The position numbers and the translations under genes were made by a program. Below are positions 21,423 to 34,304 of a stretch of 64,000 nucleotides of DNA, in pieces. The first letter of the stretch is position 1. Every line of letters starts with the position of its first letter. Where the stretch lies: the NCBI RefSeq assembly GCF_905220415.1, contig NC_059552.1:2185001-2249000 (forward strand). Direction: 5' to 3'. The stretch comes from Colias croceus (taxonomy: Eukaryota > Arthropoda > Insecta > Lepidoptera > Pieridae). The notes below the pieces were generated by a model. It saw only the letters and a list, made by a program, of their open reading frames with translations, had not been told where the DNA came from and did no database searches.

Positions 21423-24400
21423 TTCTATCCACGTATCAACAAGTGAATTTCACAAATGCAGTTGATGGACATACAATTGTTCTTACGCTATTATCTTTTG
21501 TGTTAAAATTAATAACATTTTACGATCGCCGCCAACGACTTAATTGCTACTTCGATAAATGAAGAAGCATTCTTGCTGTAAAATATTTATTTTATTGCCA
21601 TAGAAGATTTAACATAATGGAGGCCTCAAGTGTCGTAATATATTATATAGGTAAATAGTTATTGAAATTTAATACTCGGAAGCTTTTATACGCAATATAT
21701 TAATTTTACCATTATTCAACTCGACAACTCTGTTTCGACATTCCAACTTTCAATACTAGGTAATTTTTCAAAATTTAACTATTATGCTTACGTAATATCT
21801 TATCTTATTAAAAATTTCATAACAACCAAAATAATTATGATGACGTGGTGATTTTTCTTTACCTGTATAAAATTCTTATAATATTTGTAGGTACCTATTT
21901 GCGGAGATGCATTTCACATTTGATTCAATGATTAATTTGATAATTTCCTTGTGATAAGTGCATTCACTTATGCCTTTGTTTGATGATTTACAAGTTCATA
22001 AAGTGGAAGAAAAGTAGAAAACATACGTAGGCATATTTATAGAAAGAGAAAATTACGATACACCCGTGCTTCGTCTGGATTTAAGGGTCTCTTCGTAGCC
22101 ATTCGGAATTTGTTGTGTTATTTAATTCTAAGCATACAGTTACATTAAGTTTCTCGTCAATAATATCAGTATAATTTAATACATATAAATTATCGTATGG
22201 GAGATTGACTTTCCCATAATAACTTTGAAAGCACTCCAAGATCTAAAGCCTTATTATTTTAATTTCGTTGTAGAAATGTTGACCTCGATATAATCCAGTA
22301 TAATTAACATTTCTCATTAAAACATTCTATATTTTGGATAAAACGTTTAATTATTTTAAATGTACGTGATTACAATTTTCAATTTAAAGTTTGATTCTGT
22401 GAAATTACGTGACTTTCTTAAAACGTGTTATGGAGCAATAACAATTAAGGGTCAGTGCAATATTATTGCAAAAAAGAAAACGAAAGATTACCTATAGCAA
22501 AAACCAAATATAATTAACATATAAAATTAAATTGGCAAATGTCGATCCATTTCAGACCATCTAATTTTATCAGTCATGATAATAAACTAGCAGACTCTAG
22601 TGTTATAAAATATTCTAGAAATCGAGTCTAGAAACCTGCCCTAAGGAAGTGAACAACGTAACAAATTACATAAATCTAATATTATAAACGTATTTTCTAT
22701 GGTATATTGCAACATTACGATCTAACGAAATGAAAGCTATACAACAGCTTTCGCAAGACCTAAACAAGCTCTATAATAGGTTTCTACTTGCATAGTAACA
22801 AATCTTAGTTTCATGTTACCATTTTCTTAACCTGAAATGTTGTCTACTTTGAAATAAAATTAACGAAATTTTAATTCGCGCCATTCTTTCACGCACATAA
22901 AAAGTACCGCCTTCCACTTAACTTGGCAAAAGTTTTACGCTGTGTATTAGCTGTAAATAAAATGTCAGGCGCTCAAAAATTCAAACACCCATAAGTGGTA
23001 TGAAATATAGATTCTATAGCCTTACATATAAGGTTTAATGAAATTTAACACATAATTCTAGTATCAAGTGAAATCCAATACACTAAATAATAAATATATA
23101 GAGAGCGTATCCAAGTAGTTTTGAGGAAAATCGAGACTATGTTTTATCACCGCTATTTTCAATAGAATCTTATAACCTCAATAATGGTTTCTATTACGGT
23201 CGCCGCTAATGGCACATAAACAAAATAACGAAAGCGACTTTCTATACGAGATCATACGATACCGATCTACTGAATATCATGGTCTTGATCATGCTAGTTG
23301 AATCTTATAGACAGCTCACGACTATTCGACAAGATTGTTCTAGAAATGATGGCAACACATTTGAATTTTGTAGGCGTTCAGAAAGATCGATAATGTTTAG
23401 TTTGAATTAGAACAGCATCCGAAGTTAAGTCCTGTAACTGAATTTTAAAATCACACGAGTGATTGGATTCATTTGTTATTTTTATACTGAATGTAACATT
23501 GCTCATACTATTATAAATAAAAAAAATTCGAGATGATCAAAGTTTCAAAACAGTTTCATACCCGGATATTTAGTTAAAAAATTAAGGAAAACTCAAATGT
23601 ACATTTGTTTACATTTATTTATTTACTGACGTGTTTTTACTTTGATAAACACTTAAAAACTTTTTATTTGTATGACTTTCAGCGCTCATCTTACTAAATC
23701 TACAGATTCGTGAGTTGTTATGAATACTAAACTTCACATGACATATACATAACACATAAATAACAACAACAACATTGTGGTAGGGCGAGCCACAAATGAG
23801 ATTTGTGCCTATGTCTGTAAAGACGGTAATAAAATATTATCCACGGACGTTATAATAAACGATAATACAAAAAATAAATACGTATGAAACAAATAGGCAC
23901 CTAAGAAATATTGTAACGTGGGTGTTTTCTTAATATAGATATCCTATTCCAATTCAATTTGACGATAATATATTTCTGAGCCTATATAGCTGATACCTCA
24001 AAACTCAAACATTTATTTATCCAATTAGACTTCTTCCAGAAGCAATTTTGAATCGTCATTACATTTTTTTTAATTTACCACCGATCCGGAAAGCAGTATC
24101 TATGGAGAAGAATCGGCAAGAAACTCCATAGTTAGTTGCGCTTTTTTCTCCTATAGTTAGTGAATACGAGGACTAGGTACCTAATTTATAAGAAAATAAG
24201 GAGAAATTTGTATTTATAGAAAGTGTGTTTGTACATCTCATCTACGCAGATCAAAAGTATTGATTTATTAACAACTCGAGTACATTGTAAAACGCGTCTC
24301 TACGCAGTGTTTTCGCAGCGTCTAGTCTAGATACCCTTGTTATAACCTTTAAACTTGAATTTGTTTACAATTTTGCATCGTAATACTGAACAATCGATAA

Positions 24401-25430
24401 GTATTTTTTTAACATTGTTACCATAAATACAAAGTAAATTATCATACGACATTTAAGTATGTCTGTTTTGTATAATATTGAATAACATTTAAGTACGACA
24501 TTACATAAGGCTAAAGAGCTCATTCTAAAAGCGGTAAAGGCTTTTCTATTACGGCGTTTGTATACTAATAAGGTTTCATAATCTCACTGCCAATTATTAT
24601 TTAAGTTGCATTGCCCTCAAAACACTATTTTTGTACTTACTTAACTATAAGTACTTACCGACCTACATCACAAAGACGATACGAAACTAGTCAGTCAGGA
24701 TAAAATACTGTAGGTAACGTAAATGTATAATATAAATTGTTAGCAGAGAAACATTATTAAATACTATAGAGCTGGTTAACATTTTTTTAAATTAAGCTGA
24801 GAAACAATTGCAATAGTTAAACACCTAATTAGTTATAGAGACCATACAGAGTCTTTCGCTTTACCATAGTTATCTATAAATCTAATACCGACGCGACGGT
24901 TACCTAGGTGGTTCTTCTACTTGAGTCCTATACCTATGAAAAAATATGCTCCAAGCTCTCTGACAAGAAGTAGGTTAATAATTTACTTTAAAAACAAAAT
25001 TTTAAAGACATTAAAACAGTGTAACTGCGTACTTCTTAATGTTAATTTGGATCACAAAGAACATACGTTAAAACAATACGCGGAAATGAAATTTAAACAG
25101 ATATTCAAATGTTGATATCAAAGAAGTAACGAAATCATCACAAACTTCATTAACCACCAAATCGGAGACACAAGAAAACTATAATATGAAATAAATGTTT
25201 TTTCTTCTTCATTGATAACAATCATACTAACATAGGTTTATAAATACCACAAAGCCGTGTACGGTGTATCTTACATAAATAGTTCACAAAGAACTGGTCA
25301 CATTTTACTAAACGTTGTTCGTAATCTGCAATTAGCAATACCCACATTACTCATCGCAAGTAATCCGTCAACATAACAATCGATATGACGACTGCGTCAT
25401 AAGTCTTCATGTACGATTTACCAACACTTA
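21423..25430. other. AT-rich stretch without recognisable genes
   Basis: Nothing beyond the LINE tail at 23996-24147 can be supported. All frames are short and low in complexity. Confidence 0.4.
23996..24147 (-). repeat. LINE 3'-end fragment
   Basis: On the minus strand it contains GGAGTTTCTTGCCGATTCTT, CTGCTTTCCGGATCGGTGG, TGACGATTCAAAATTGCTTC and the tail AATAAATGTTTGAGTTTTG. This is a 5'-truncated copy of a common lepidopteran LINE 3' region, related to the pieces at 5886-5955 and 42284-42365. Confidence 0.7.
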
Positions 25431-25618
25431 AGGTGCGACCACACTAGGTGTTACTGCGCGGCAGCGACGCGTCACGCGACATAGCCTTATATTCTTTCTA
25501 AATCGTATGAACTATGAAGTATAATGCACGCGACACCGAAACACGCTCCAATTTGACCAATCGGCAAATGTGTCGCGCCGTATCGCGTCGCATTGTTACA
25601 TCTAGTGTGGTCGGACCT
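25431..25618. mobile_element. PIF/Harbinger-like MITE, 188 bp, TSD TTA
   Basis: The ends are AGGTGCGACCACACTAGGTG on the left and AGGTCCGACCACACTAGATG on the right (read inward). The inverted similarity extends about 50 bp through GCGACGCG-type sequence. TTA lies on both sides (25428-25430, 25619-25621), the TWA target of PIF/Harbinger. Confidence 0.8.
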
Positions 25619-27945
25619 TTATTTACACCCACTGTACCTTTGAAACGTTTCACTGTAAATGACTCACCGGTGAAAGCACTAATTGTATTAACAATGATTT
25701 AGAAACCGCTAATGGCACCAAATAAACCGCAAACTATCGATGCTGGTGTAGAAAATGCAGTGTTTTCACCGAGCTATAAAATTAAAGTGGTTGTGATCAA
25801 ATTAACCCGACGCGCGTTTCGAACACCTTACAGCGAGCTCGAACGTAATCATATTGTGTCGACTCAATCGATAATTTTCAAGGAGATATAAAAAAAATTG
25901 CCAGAATCGTTAAAAGAATGATAGGACTAGACTCTAGAAGTCTAGAGGATGAACATTCTAGAAAAATTCTTTTAGATTTGAAGAATTCATTAAATCTCAT
26001 AAATTTGAATTTGAATTTAATTTATTATATGATTATAAAGCATGACTGACTAAACTCACTGAAGTTTTGAAAAAATACAACATCGATTGCAATAATATAA
26101 TGATATAATTATTCTTGATCTTGCAATAACTTGCAACTTAGGCTTTTTTTACACGAACGTCGACGACAACGTTGCCGTTATTTTTAATAGGAAAATCTGT
26201 ATTAAAAAAGTATTAAAATGAAAATGACTTCACTGTAAATATAAATTAACACGAATGTTTTACTAAAAATTAGATATTCTGATATACAATTAGAATCAAC
26301 CTACATAAATAGTATAAATTGTACAATATTATAAATCTCGGAGTGAAGCAATAAAGAGGCAGTAATTTTAAAGTTCTATACGAATTAGTTTACAACTATA
26401 TCGAATGACATTATTTATTCCAAGACATGTTTATCAAACTTGTACCTATTAGACAAGTTTAAACATTCAAACAATTTGTTACCGTTACTTATGAAATTGT
26501 ATATAGATTTAGGTTATGATAATATTATTTAATTGATAAAGAGCACATTAAAAGTAGATAGTTGTAGAGGTCTCTTTCATAATTATTTTCATAACATATA
26601 TCCAAAATTCCAAAGTCTTATTCAGACACGACAGCAGAGGATACAAATAAACTGTATTACCTACCCAAATGATTAAACGTTTCACAAAACCCTAGAATTT
26701 TCTATTTATTTCATGTAAATTGTGCCTTAGTTACAGTAAAATAAAGTAGCATGTAACTGTAACGTAACCAGTACGGATGCGACGTGTCTGTCATTGATTT
26801 CATATTGACCTACCTTATTACTTTACATTGTTGCAGGGCAGTGGAGAAATAAATAATTTTAACAAATTATTGCACCTAATGTTCTGTTACAAAGTGCATG
26901 AATGAAAAACCTATTTATGTAAGTACTGATAGTTAGCAATTCAGATTGAAGAAAATCGTGTAAAAAAATAACAGAGATCATTCCAGACAATCAACCAATC
27001 TAAATGTCGCAAATTTATTATTACACGTGTTTACAATAATGTGCAATCCCTGTGTCCCTATAGAAATGGTACTTTTGCACAATCTCACTTTTGAAACAAA
27101 TAAAAACACACAAAATCACACAACTAAAATTAAATTCATTAACTGCATAGAAAAATTCAAGGTTAGTGCACACTACACAACAATACATCTGCATACAACC
27201 CATTGTTTCACATAATCTCAATGAAATCGCAACAAAATCGCGCGTGTGAACCGCGCCTTATACATGAACCAATGAACCATTTGCCCATTACGTGAGAAAC
27301 GACTTTGACCGTTTCGTTATCTCTGTACCGATAGTCGTTCTTAATAGCTATTGCCAAATGAATTGTAATAAATCCTTTTCTTTTCAAAGTTGCAAGTTAC
27401 AGCAGGAAACGGCGGTTTTGTAATTTTAGCGTTTATTACAAATATTTTAAACGCGGTTATAAATTAAATACTATATCTGAGTATGTCATAAATCAACAAA
27501 ACTTTTTCGAGACAGAGCTGTTGTTGTTAAATCTACGAAATCAAAGAATTAAGAATTTTCTAAACAATTAATTCATCAGTAGCTTAGTTGGTCAATTTGT
27601 GAAATATTCATGTATTGTACACGCATCACGTTTTGTTTACACGTGAAATTTTACGCCTCCTTGATTTTTGTTTTATCGTGAATAACCAGTTTTAGAAACA
27701 CTTCAAATATTCTAAAAACATTAAACAACATAATTAAAATGTAAACGTCATCGTTACAAAAACGCAGTAGGCACTCTTAAATCACGAATGATGACGTCAA
27801 AGTTTTTATTATAAACTTACTAACCCAGTAAAGGAATAATAAGAATAACTATTCATTATTAATTGAATGAAGATAAAAGTACAACTTCAATCAATGGTCG
27901 TAAATTTCGAGTTTGCCTATCCTATCGTTTAAATTATACAGATGA
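25619..27945. other. AT-rich stretch without recognisable genes
   Basis: A short (GAATTT)n run near 26004-26020 may be the tail of a decayed LINE. A plus/minus pair of frames at 27021-27221 is chance. Nothing else is visible. Confidence 0.4.
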
Positions 27946-28111
27946 CTAGGTTTCCGCCCGCGGCTTCGCCCTCTTTGTCTAAACCTAATAAATTATATAC
28001 TAAAACCTTCCTCTTGAATCACTCTATCTATTAAAAAATCCGTAGTTTTAAAGATTTAAGCATACCAAAGGACATAGGTCAGTGAAAGCGACTTTGTTTT
28101 ATACTATGTAG
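27946..28111 (-). mobile_element. Helitron-like repeat, CTACATAG family
   Basis: The minus-strand 5' end is CTACATAGTATAAAACAAAG at 28111 and the 3' end is CTAG at 27946-27949, close to GCGAAGCCGCGGGCGG. It is uninterrupted where the copy at 53016-53765 carries an insertion, so it shows the empty site. Confidence 0.8.
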
Positions 28112-28588
28112 CGATAATGAAGATGCTCCTGTATGTATACTATTATGTCATACGATTTCAGAAAAAAAACAGAACCATTATAAATCTTCTATATCTGAAA
28201 TATTAATAACAAACTGTCTCCCTTTGTGTATTGTAAAGGAATAATTAACCCAGAACGGGCTTTATACGCAAATCCTTAAAGTGTGTCGTTATTTTCGTCA
28301 CAAAGCCCGAGCGAATCATCTTTAGCCTTGAAGTGAAATACCTTTCACTGTATCTAGGGTTACCGGTTATCCAGAGAATAATAATATGAAGATAAAAAAT
28401 AATAATAAAATAATATCCAATACCTGCTTTTCCGTATTAAAACTGAACATACATAATTTCTATCTTACTAGTTATATATATTTCTTCTTTAAACACAATT
28501 ATTATTTAGTATACCGGCTGTTATTAATATCTAAGATATTTAATCAGACAAATATTAATTATTAAATCAGAACGAATAATATATTTTA

Positions 28589-28847
28589 TCTACTATATAA
28601 AAATAAATCGGGTTTTCCTTCCTGACGCTATAACTCCAGAACACACGAACCGATTTCCACGGATTTGCATTCGTTGGAAAGGTCTCTGGCTCCGTGAGGT
28701 TTTTAGCAAAGAAAATTCAGGAAACATTTCAAAAGAAAAGCGTGAAAACCGGGAAAATCATTTTTCACATACAGCGTCTTATGTAATAACTATTTCGTTT
28801 GGTATTTAAACATATGGTGGCGAAACGGAGTTCGCCGGGTTCGCTAG
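28589..28847 (+). mobile_element. Helitron-like repeat, TCTACTATATAAAAAT family
   Basis: The element starts TCTACTATATAAAAATAAAT and ends GTTCGCCGGGTTCGCTAG before T. The body contains CTCCAGAACACACGAACCGA and CGTTGGAAAGGTCTCTGGCT, a layout typical of lepidopteran Helitron-like repeats. No protein is encoded. Confidence 0.75.
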
Positions 28848-29067
28848 TACGTATTTACTAAATATTAACTAAAGTAACAACCCTTCAGTAATCTTCAGAA
28901 CAAAAGCTGAATTTCAAAACGGAAATCGCAAACACACAACCCAGATTTTAATATGTAGGTACTTGAACTTTAGGAGGAAATGCCTTTATATGTAAAATTT
29001 CATTGTTCTTTATCTTCCTGTCGTGAAAGCAGTTCCTATATAACTTATAAGTACTTTAACATACGTA

Positions 29068-29298
29068 TCCATACTAATATTATAAATGCGAAAGTAACTC
29101 TGTCTGTCTGTTACTCAATCATGCCTTAACCACTGAACCAATTTGCATGAAATTTTGTATAGAGATATTTTGATACCCGACATAGGCTACTTTTTACCCC
29201 AGGACATAGGATAGGTTTTATCCAGGAAATCTCACGGGAACGGGGACTATGCGGGTTTTTCTTTGACTGCGCGGGCGAAACTGCGGGTGGAAAGCTAG
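29068..29298 (+). mobile_element. Helitron-like repeat, TCCATACTAATATT family
   Basis: It starts TCCATACTAATATTATAAAT and ends GGAAAGCTAG before T. Close copies lie at 46209-46450 and 12084-12321. Confidence 0.85.
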
Positions 29299-29349
29299 TA
29301 ATCTATATGTATTCAGTACTAACTTAAAAGTTATCTATGGTACGACAAA

Positions 29350-29427
29350 GCCATTTTAATAAAATATTATTAAATTATTAAATATTATTATCCCTAGTTA
29401 CTAGGGATATGATTTTATTAAAATGGC
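29350..29427. repeat. Nested inverted repeats
   Basis: Outer arms GCCATTTTAATAAAAT at 29350-29365 and 29412-29427 are perfect. Between them is a second hairpin, ATCCCTAGT-TA-ACTAGGGAT-like, at about 29389-29409. It is probably a small palindromic transposon remnant. Confidence 0.75.
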
Positions 29428-29896
29428 CAGGGCCTAGAACATACCTTTACTACTCTTAAATAGCATTCATGTTTCCACTTAATAAAATAAAGCAAAGCGT
29501 CCAGAAATTTAGTCAGCTATCATAAAAATTATAATTCTCTAAAAAAACTACTAATTTACATCTAGAAATCTTCCCTTGATGCCTATTTTCGGTAGTCACA
29601 ATAAACATTGTCTTTCAAACTATATTTACCACGTTTCTTACCAATTCGTCACAACTCACAAGAAACGCAATACAAACTAACGGTAGATTTCTTTAGGACT
29701 AAGTAAACTCACGAATATAATAATTTTTATTTTTATTTTTTCTACATTTAGCTCTGACCACTTTTCCTCTAAGACGCTCTTATCACTGAAGAGTAAGAGA
29801 AAATAGTTTACGGCCTAAATTTAATAAATATGGGTCAAGATTCCGTTTCGTAGTTACGTTACAAAAACTGTGACAAGAGATTTTATATACATATAA

Positions 29897-30061
29897 CTAG
29901 CTGCGTTTTTCTGCCTGACTCTATCACTAAGGGGTAAGAAAAAGTGATGTTCGACGATTCGATCTACCCAATAGGCACACAAAATTACATGCCAAACGGT
30001 CCAGCCATTTCGGAGCGAGTATGGGTAACTAGCATTGTGACACGAGAATTGTATAAATAGA
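29897..30061 (-). mobile_element. Diverged Helitron-like repeat
   Basis: It ends in CTAG (29897-29900) on the minus strand and contains ACGGTCCAGCCATTTCGGAG on the plus strand, a segment seen in this type of repeat. The 5' end near 30061 is approximate. Confidence 0.5.
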
Positions 30062-30752
30062 GAGAAAATAGATATAGGACACTGTCCACTAAGAAATGTA
30101 CCCATTTACTATTAACATAATATTCGAATAAAATATTAACTGTATTCAGAAACCATTGAACTAATTACCACACAATAGCATCTCGGACTAAATAAGTATT
30201 AATAGTCAAGGACGCGTTAATTCAATGAATAATTACTGTTACTATTCAACATACAAACGGATATACTAATCGATCAATTACTTATAGTAGTATTGGTAAT
30301 CGATTCTATTGTAATACAAATCGATTTGTTCATTTATTTTAGTTTTACACTCGCGTCTTGGTCTAAAAAATGTGCACGAAAGAATCTTAAATTGTTAATT
30401 GTTTAGCGTGCAAACAGTTCATTGATACCGATTGAGACACAAATTTTACAAAGTAATTAGCAATGTTTACAGTTCTTCTTAGTTACTTCGTCATTAAAGT
30501 TTTATCAACTGTTACAAATTACATCTGAATTTTGAATACAAGCCAAACACATTTAAAAAAATTAGAAAATATTCAAAACTATACCAGTATAAACTCATTA
30601 ATTGTAGTTTCAACAACGGTGGTCCGGTTATTAATACAATTTAAGATTGTTAATCTCCGCACTAAACAGAACTTGACACTAACAACTTAAAAAAATACGG
30701 CAGTACTCAGTTCCCAGCACATATTATCAGATACAATCTACGCTAATCCTAA

Positions 30753-31984
30753 TAGATAGGGAGGCGAAGAGGGGAATTTTCTGTAATACTCGAGCGTGGC
30801 AGTTTAAGATATGAGAGATACCTTAGACCTAATAGAACAACCTTGTTAACTATTTAGCTCTATATGTAGTGACGCGCGTCTAGGATAGACGATCAGATTA
30901 GTAAAAAAAAATCGATAGTCTGAAATACTCGAGCGCGTCAGATTAAGATATTGGGGGTTGATTTTAGTGTTTTAAGACTAAATTTAACTAATCTGACCAT
31001 AAGTCCTTGACGCCGCCGAGTTATAGGGTCGCAAACTTGTAAAAAAAAAACGTTAATCCGGCATTCTCGAGCGCGATTGTTTTTATTTTTATTTTGAAGA
31101 ATATAATCTAAAACTTACTAAAAATACAAAATCTGCCGGTTTCCGCATGACCGGAAGTCTGGAGGAGCCATTTCATCTTCCGAAAAACGCGTTGCAGCAT
31201 ATAAGTCGCGAACTTTACTTTTTCCAAAAAAAAAAGTTTAAATAAACAAAAAAGGTAATTTTATTTTACAAAAAAAGGTCTCTTTTCATTTTTGTCCAAA
31301 GTTAAAACTTTTTTTACTTGAAGCATCGTAAAAAGTCAAACTCCCGGTTTTTTGTGTATATCTCGAAAACTGAGGGAGTTAAGAAAAATTGATATGAAAT
31401 AACGATGATTAAAAAAAAGAAACCCACAAACCTTTTTCGGTCAGATTAAGAGAACCCACCAACATTTTTGTCAGATTAAGAAAATATGCTTTCAGGATAC
31501 CGAGATAAACCTCCCCTATGAAAATCTGACGCGCTCGAGTATTTCAAAAGGACTCTTTTTTTCTGCATTTTCAAAAATTCATCATAACTTATCGTCATGT
31601 CGTAATCGTCAGTTTTTTTAAGGGGAGCTTCCTTGGGGCCTACTTAACACCCCTTCCGAAAATCTGACGCGCTCGAGTAAATTTTTTTTTTGTGCATTTT
31701 TGACGAATTTATATGCCTAGCCCCACCACGCAAACCGGCAGATTAGTATACCGTTGTTATCAGAGGGACTTGGGGCATACGTAGTATGAATATCTGACGC
31801 GCTCGAGAATGCCCAAGTAACTGTTTTTTTTTACATTTTTGAAAATCCGTACACGCCAAACCCACCGCTAAAATGGTTTTTACCATAGAAGCTTTTCTTT
31901 TCGAAATTATTTTCTCTTTCGATTTTGATAAGTCTCGACGACGCCGTTGAATTACGTCATTTAGCTACCTCGCCTCCCTATCTA
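30753..31984. mobile_element. Unclassified TIR element with inward-facing arrays of ~138-bp units (1232 bp)
   Basis: The ends are TAGATAGGGAGGCGA, perfect inverted repeats of 15 bp, flanked by TAA on both sides (30750-30752, 31985-31987). The left half has three direct copies of a motif close to CTCGAGCGCGTCAGATTA at about 30789, 30927 and 31065, exactly 138 bp apart. The right half has three inverted copies (TCTGACGCGCTCGAG) near 31525, 31663 and 31793. A poly-A run precedes each left motif and a poly-T run follows most right motifs. No protein is encoded. The related element at 53075-53638 shares target, ends and motif. The 3-bp TAA target would suit PIF/Harbinger, but the termini do not decide the superfamily. 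Confidence 0.82.
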
Positions 31985-32089
31985 TAAACAAAAAATACCA
32001 AATCGAGCATACTACACACCATTGTTTGGGTAACTGATATTCGCACGTCACCAATCACTAGACGACCTTGCCTAAATACTATTATCATA

Positions 32090-32268
32090 CTAGCTGCGCT
32101 CCGCGATTTCACCCGTGTGGCACCGCTGTTGGTCTTAACGTGATGATATGATATCGACGAATGGGCTATCTAACACAGAAAGAATTTCTTAAATCGGACC
32201 AGTAGGTAGTTATTGAGATTAGCGCGTTCAAACAAACAAACTCTTCAGCTTTATAAGATTACTATAGA
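32090..32268 (-). mobile_element. Helitron-like repeat, TCTATACTAATATT family, diverged
   Basis: The minus-strand 5' end is TCTATAGTAATCTTATAAAG at 32268 and the 3' end is CTAG at 32090-32093. The body carries CTCTTCAGC and GCGCTAATCTCAATAACTAC-type sequence shared with 19226-19421. Confidence 0.8.
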
Positions 32269-33491
32269 TTTTATACATTAAAATACATCCTCGTAGTTAC
32301 GACCACCACGTGTTTAGTGTGAACGTAATTTTAACAATAGCGTATAAAATATCTGTTATTAGCATAGCATTATTTAGCTTCGTATTAATCAAATTTTTTA
32401 TAGAGGAAATTGTATGATTTATCGGACAAGACAAACTTAACATGACAAGTTGTAATCATTTTTTAATTTAACATTTTTATATTTATAGCTTCGTAAGTTT
32501 CCGCCTCCAACTTCAACATATTATAAATACATTTATAAGAACAATAGTTGGACATAAAATGTTATCCGGGCCAATCCTTAGAAAATTAGAAATAGACAAT
32601 CTTAATAGTGGCCTCGATTTAAATGTCGCTTTTGCAGGTAACTCTAATTTTGCCCAATTACCTAGATATAGAGCCTTTTATTACCAATCATTATTATTAT
32701 AATATTAGTGACGATATCAGGAACGTAAATATAACCACATTTTACTCATATCATATACGCAAAACAAAACAAATACAACCACTTTAATCATATCTAATCG
32801 GCTCTGCTTATTATCTTTCTATATTCTATTTAATTGTTTACCCAATGACTCATATATGATTTGATATTGCTACATCGTACCAACTTACGAAATACTATAC
32901 TATAGGTAATAGGTGGCCGGTGGGCAGTATATGTAGTATCACAGAATTGAGAATACTTAATAGTGTACGTGAACACTCTCATATACATGTCATTTGCTCA
33001 ATTGGCTGATAAAGAGTTGAATAAAACCAAACATACATACACAAGCAACGCTTATTTGTAACTAAATCATCCATCCATTCAGCTCAATTAAGTCTTCTGT
33101 ATGCCAAATGATGGCAAATATCTTCATGAATTATTTCAGTACATACTTGAATAGAACAGACTGGTTCTAGAAGCACCATACAAGCTATTCACCTGATATC
33201 ACTATCTATGCTATGCTATATGCCATCTATATGCACATATACATATCATATAGCTAGAACGGAGCATGTCAAGTATGCACTCGACACACTGCGAAAGCTG
33301 TACTTCAATCATAAACAAATTGAAATCTGCAGCCGCCACTCGGAATGTGCTTTCGTGAACACTGACCGCTAATTCATGGTAATACGTGATTGCTTGGTAC
33401 AATTCGATTGCACATCAGTAAATTAAATACATTATTTTTATTACCGTCTCAAGAAATCATTTCTAAAAGTTTTCTAACAGATAATTATAAT

Positions 33492-33580
33492 AGGTAGGTA
33501 ATAGTACCCAAGGCTCCTTCCCCGGGGGCCGTGGGTATCTTTGGAAGATTTCCCCACTATAAAAAAGGTAGGTAATAGTA
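33492..33580 (+). mobile_element. Severely 5'-truncated retrotransposon insertion with 15-bp target duplication
   Basis: AGGTAGGTAATAGTA occurs at 33492-33506 and again at 33566-33580. Between them are 59 bp beginning CCCAAGGCTCCTTCCCCGGG and ending in CCACTATAAAAA, i.e. a short non-LTR 3' end with an A tail. Confidence 0.75.
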
Positions 33581-34135
33581 GTTCCAGATTATCTCTTACC
33601 ATATTAACATATGAAAATTCTTATTACTTTCTTATCATTAAGGAAAGGATCTTAGCGCCCAACCTTTCCAACACACTAACCTACTTACATCCACATGAAT
33701 CACAACAACCGTTAATTTTCCCCCAACACACCTAGACCTAGAAACTCACAAACATTCCCTAAAGTACTAAACAATCGACGCAATACGATCACGTGTATCG
33801 CATTCTGCAACTAGTACCTCATTGTTATTTGCTTGTCATGCCGCCGCACGTGCGTCCAGGGGCGAAAACTAGCTAGCCATTACATAATGGACAATGATAT
33901 GTGTTTGTTTGTTTTCAGCATTTATTAATGTGTTACGACAATTGCCTTATTTTTGCTCATCCACCAGATTATTTTATCTTCTTTTAAAGTTAGGGTTTCC
34001 AGAGAATTCGCTACCTAGTAATAAGATCGCCTTTTGTTATGTTAGTCTTTTGTTTATCTTCTGTTTTCATTTGTAACGCAATAAAGAATTTTTATTCATT
34101 AAATTGCAATGAAAGATGCACCTGTACAGGGGCCG

Positions 34136-34304
34136 TAGTATGTCCTCTTATTCCCAGACAGTTTACGCCGTGAATTGAACTTACTGGCATATTCGTATAG
34201 TAATAGATATAATTAACCATGGCTGGTTATTGCGATCATAATATGAATTTGCCAGTCAGTTCAATTCACGGCCTATTCTGTCTGGAAATAACAGGCCATA
34301 ATAT
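34136..34304. mobile_element. MITE with ~55-bp imperfect inverted repeats
   Basis: The left arm contains CCAGACAGTTTACGCCGTGA then ATTGAACTTACTGGCA. The right arm, read inward, contains CCAGACAGAATAGGCCGTGA then ATTGAACTGACTGGCA. Outer ends diverge and no target duplication is visible. Confidence 0.7.
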
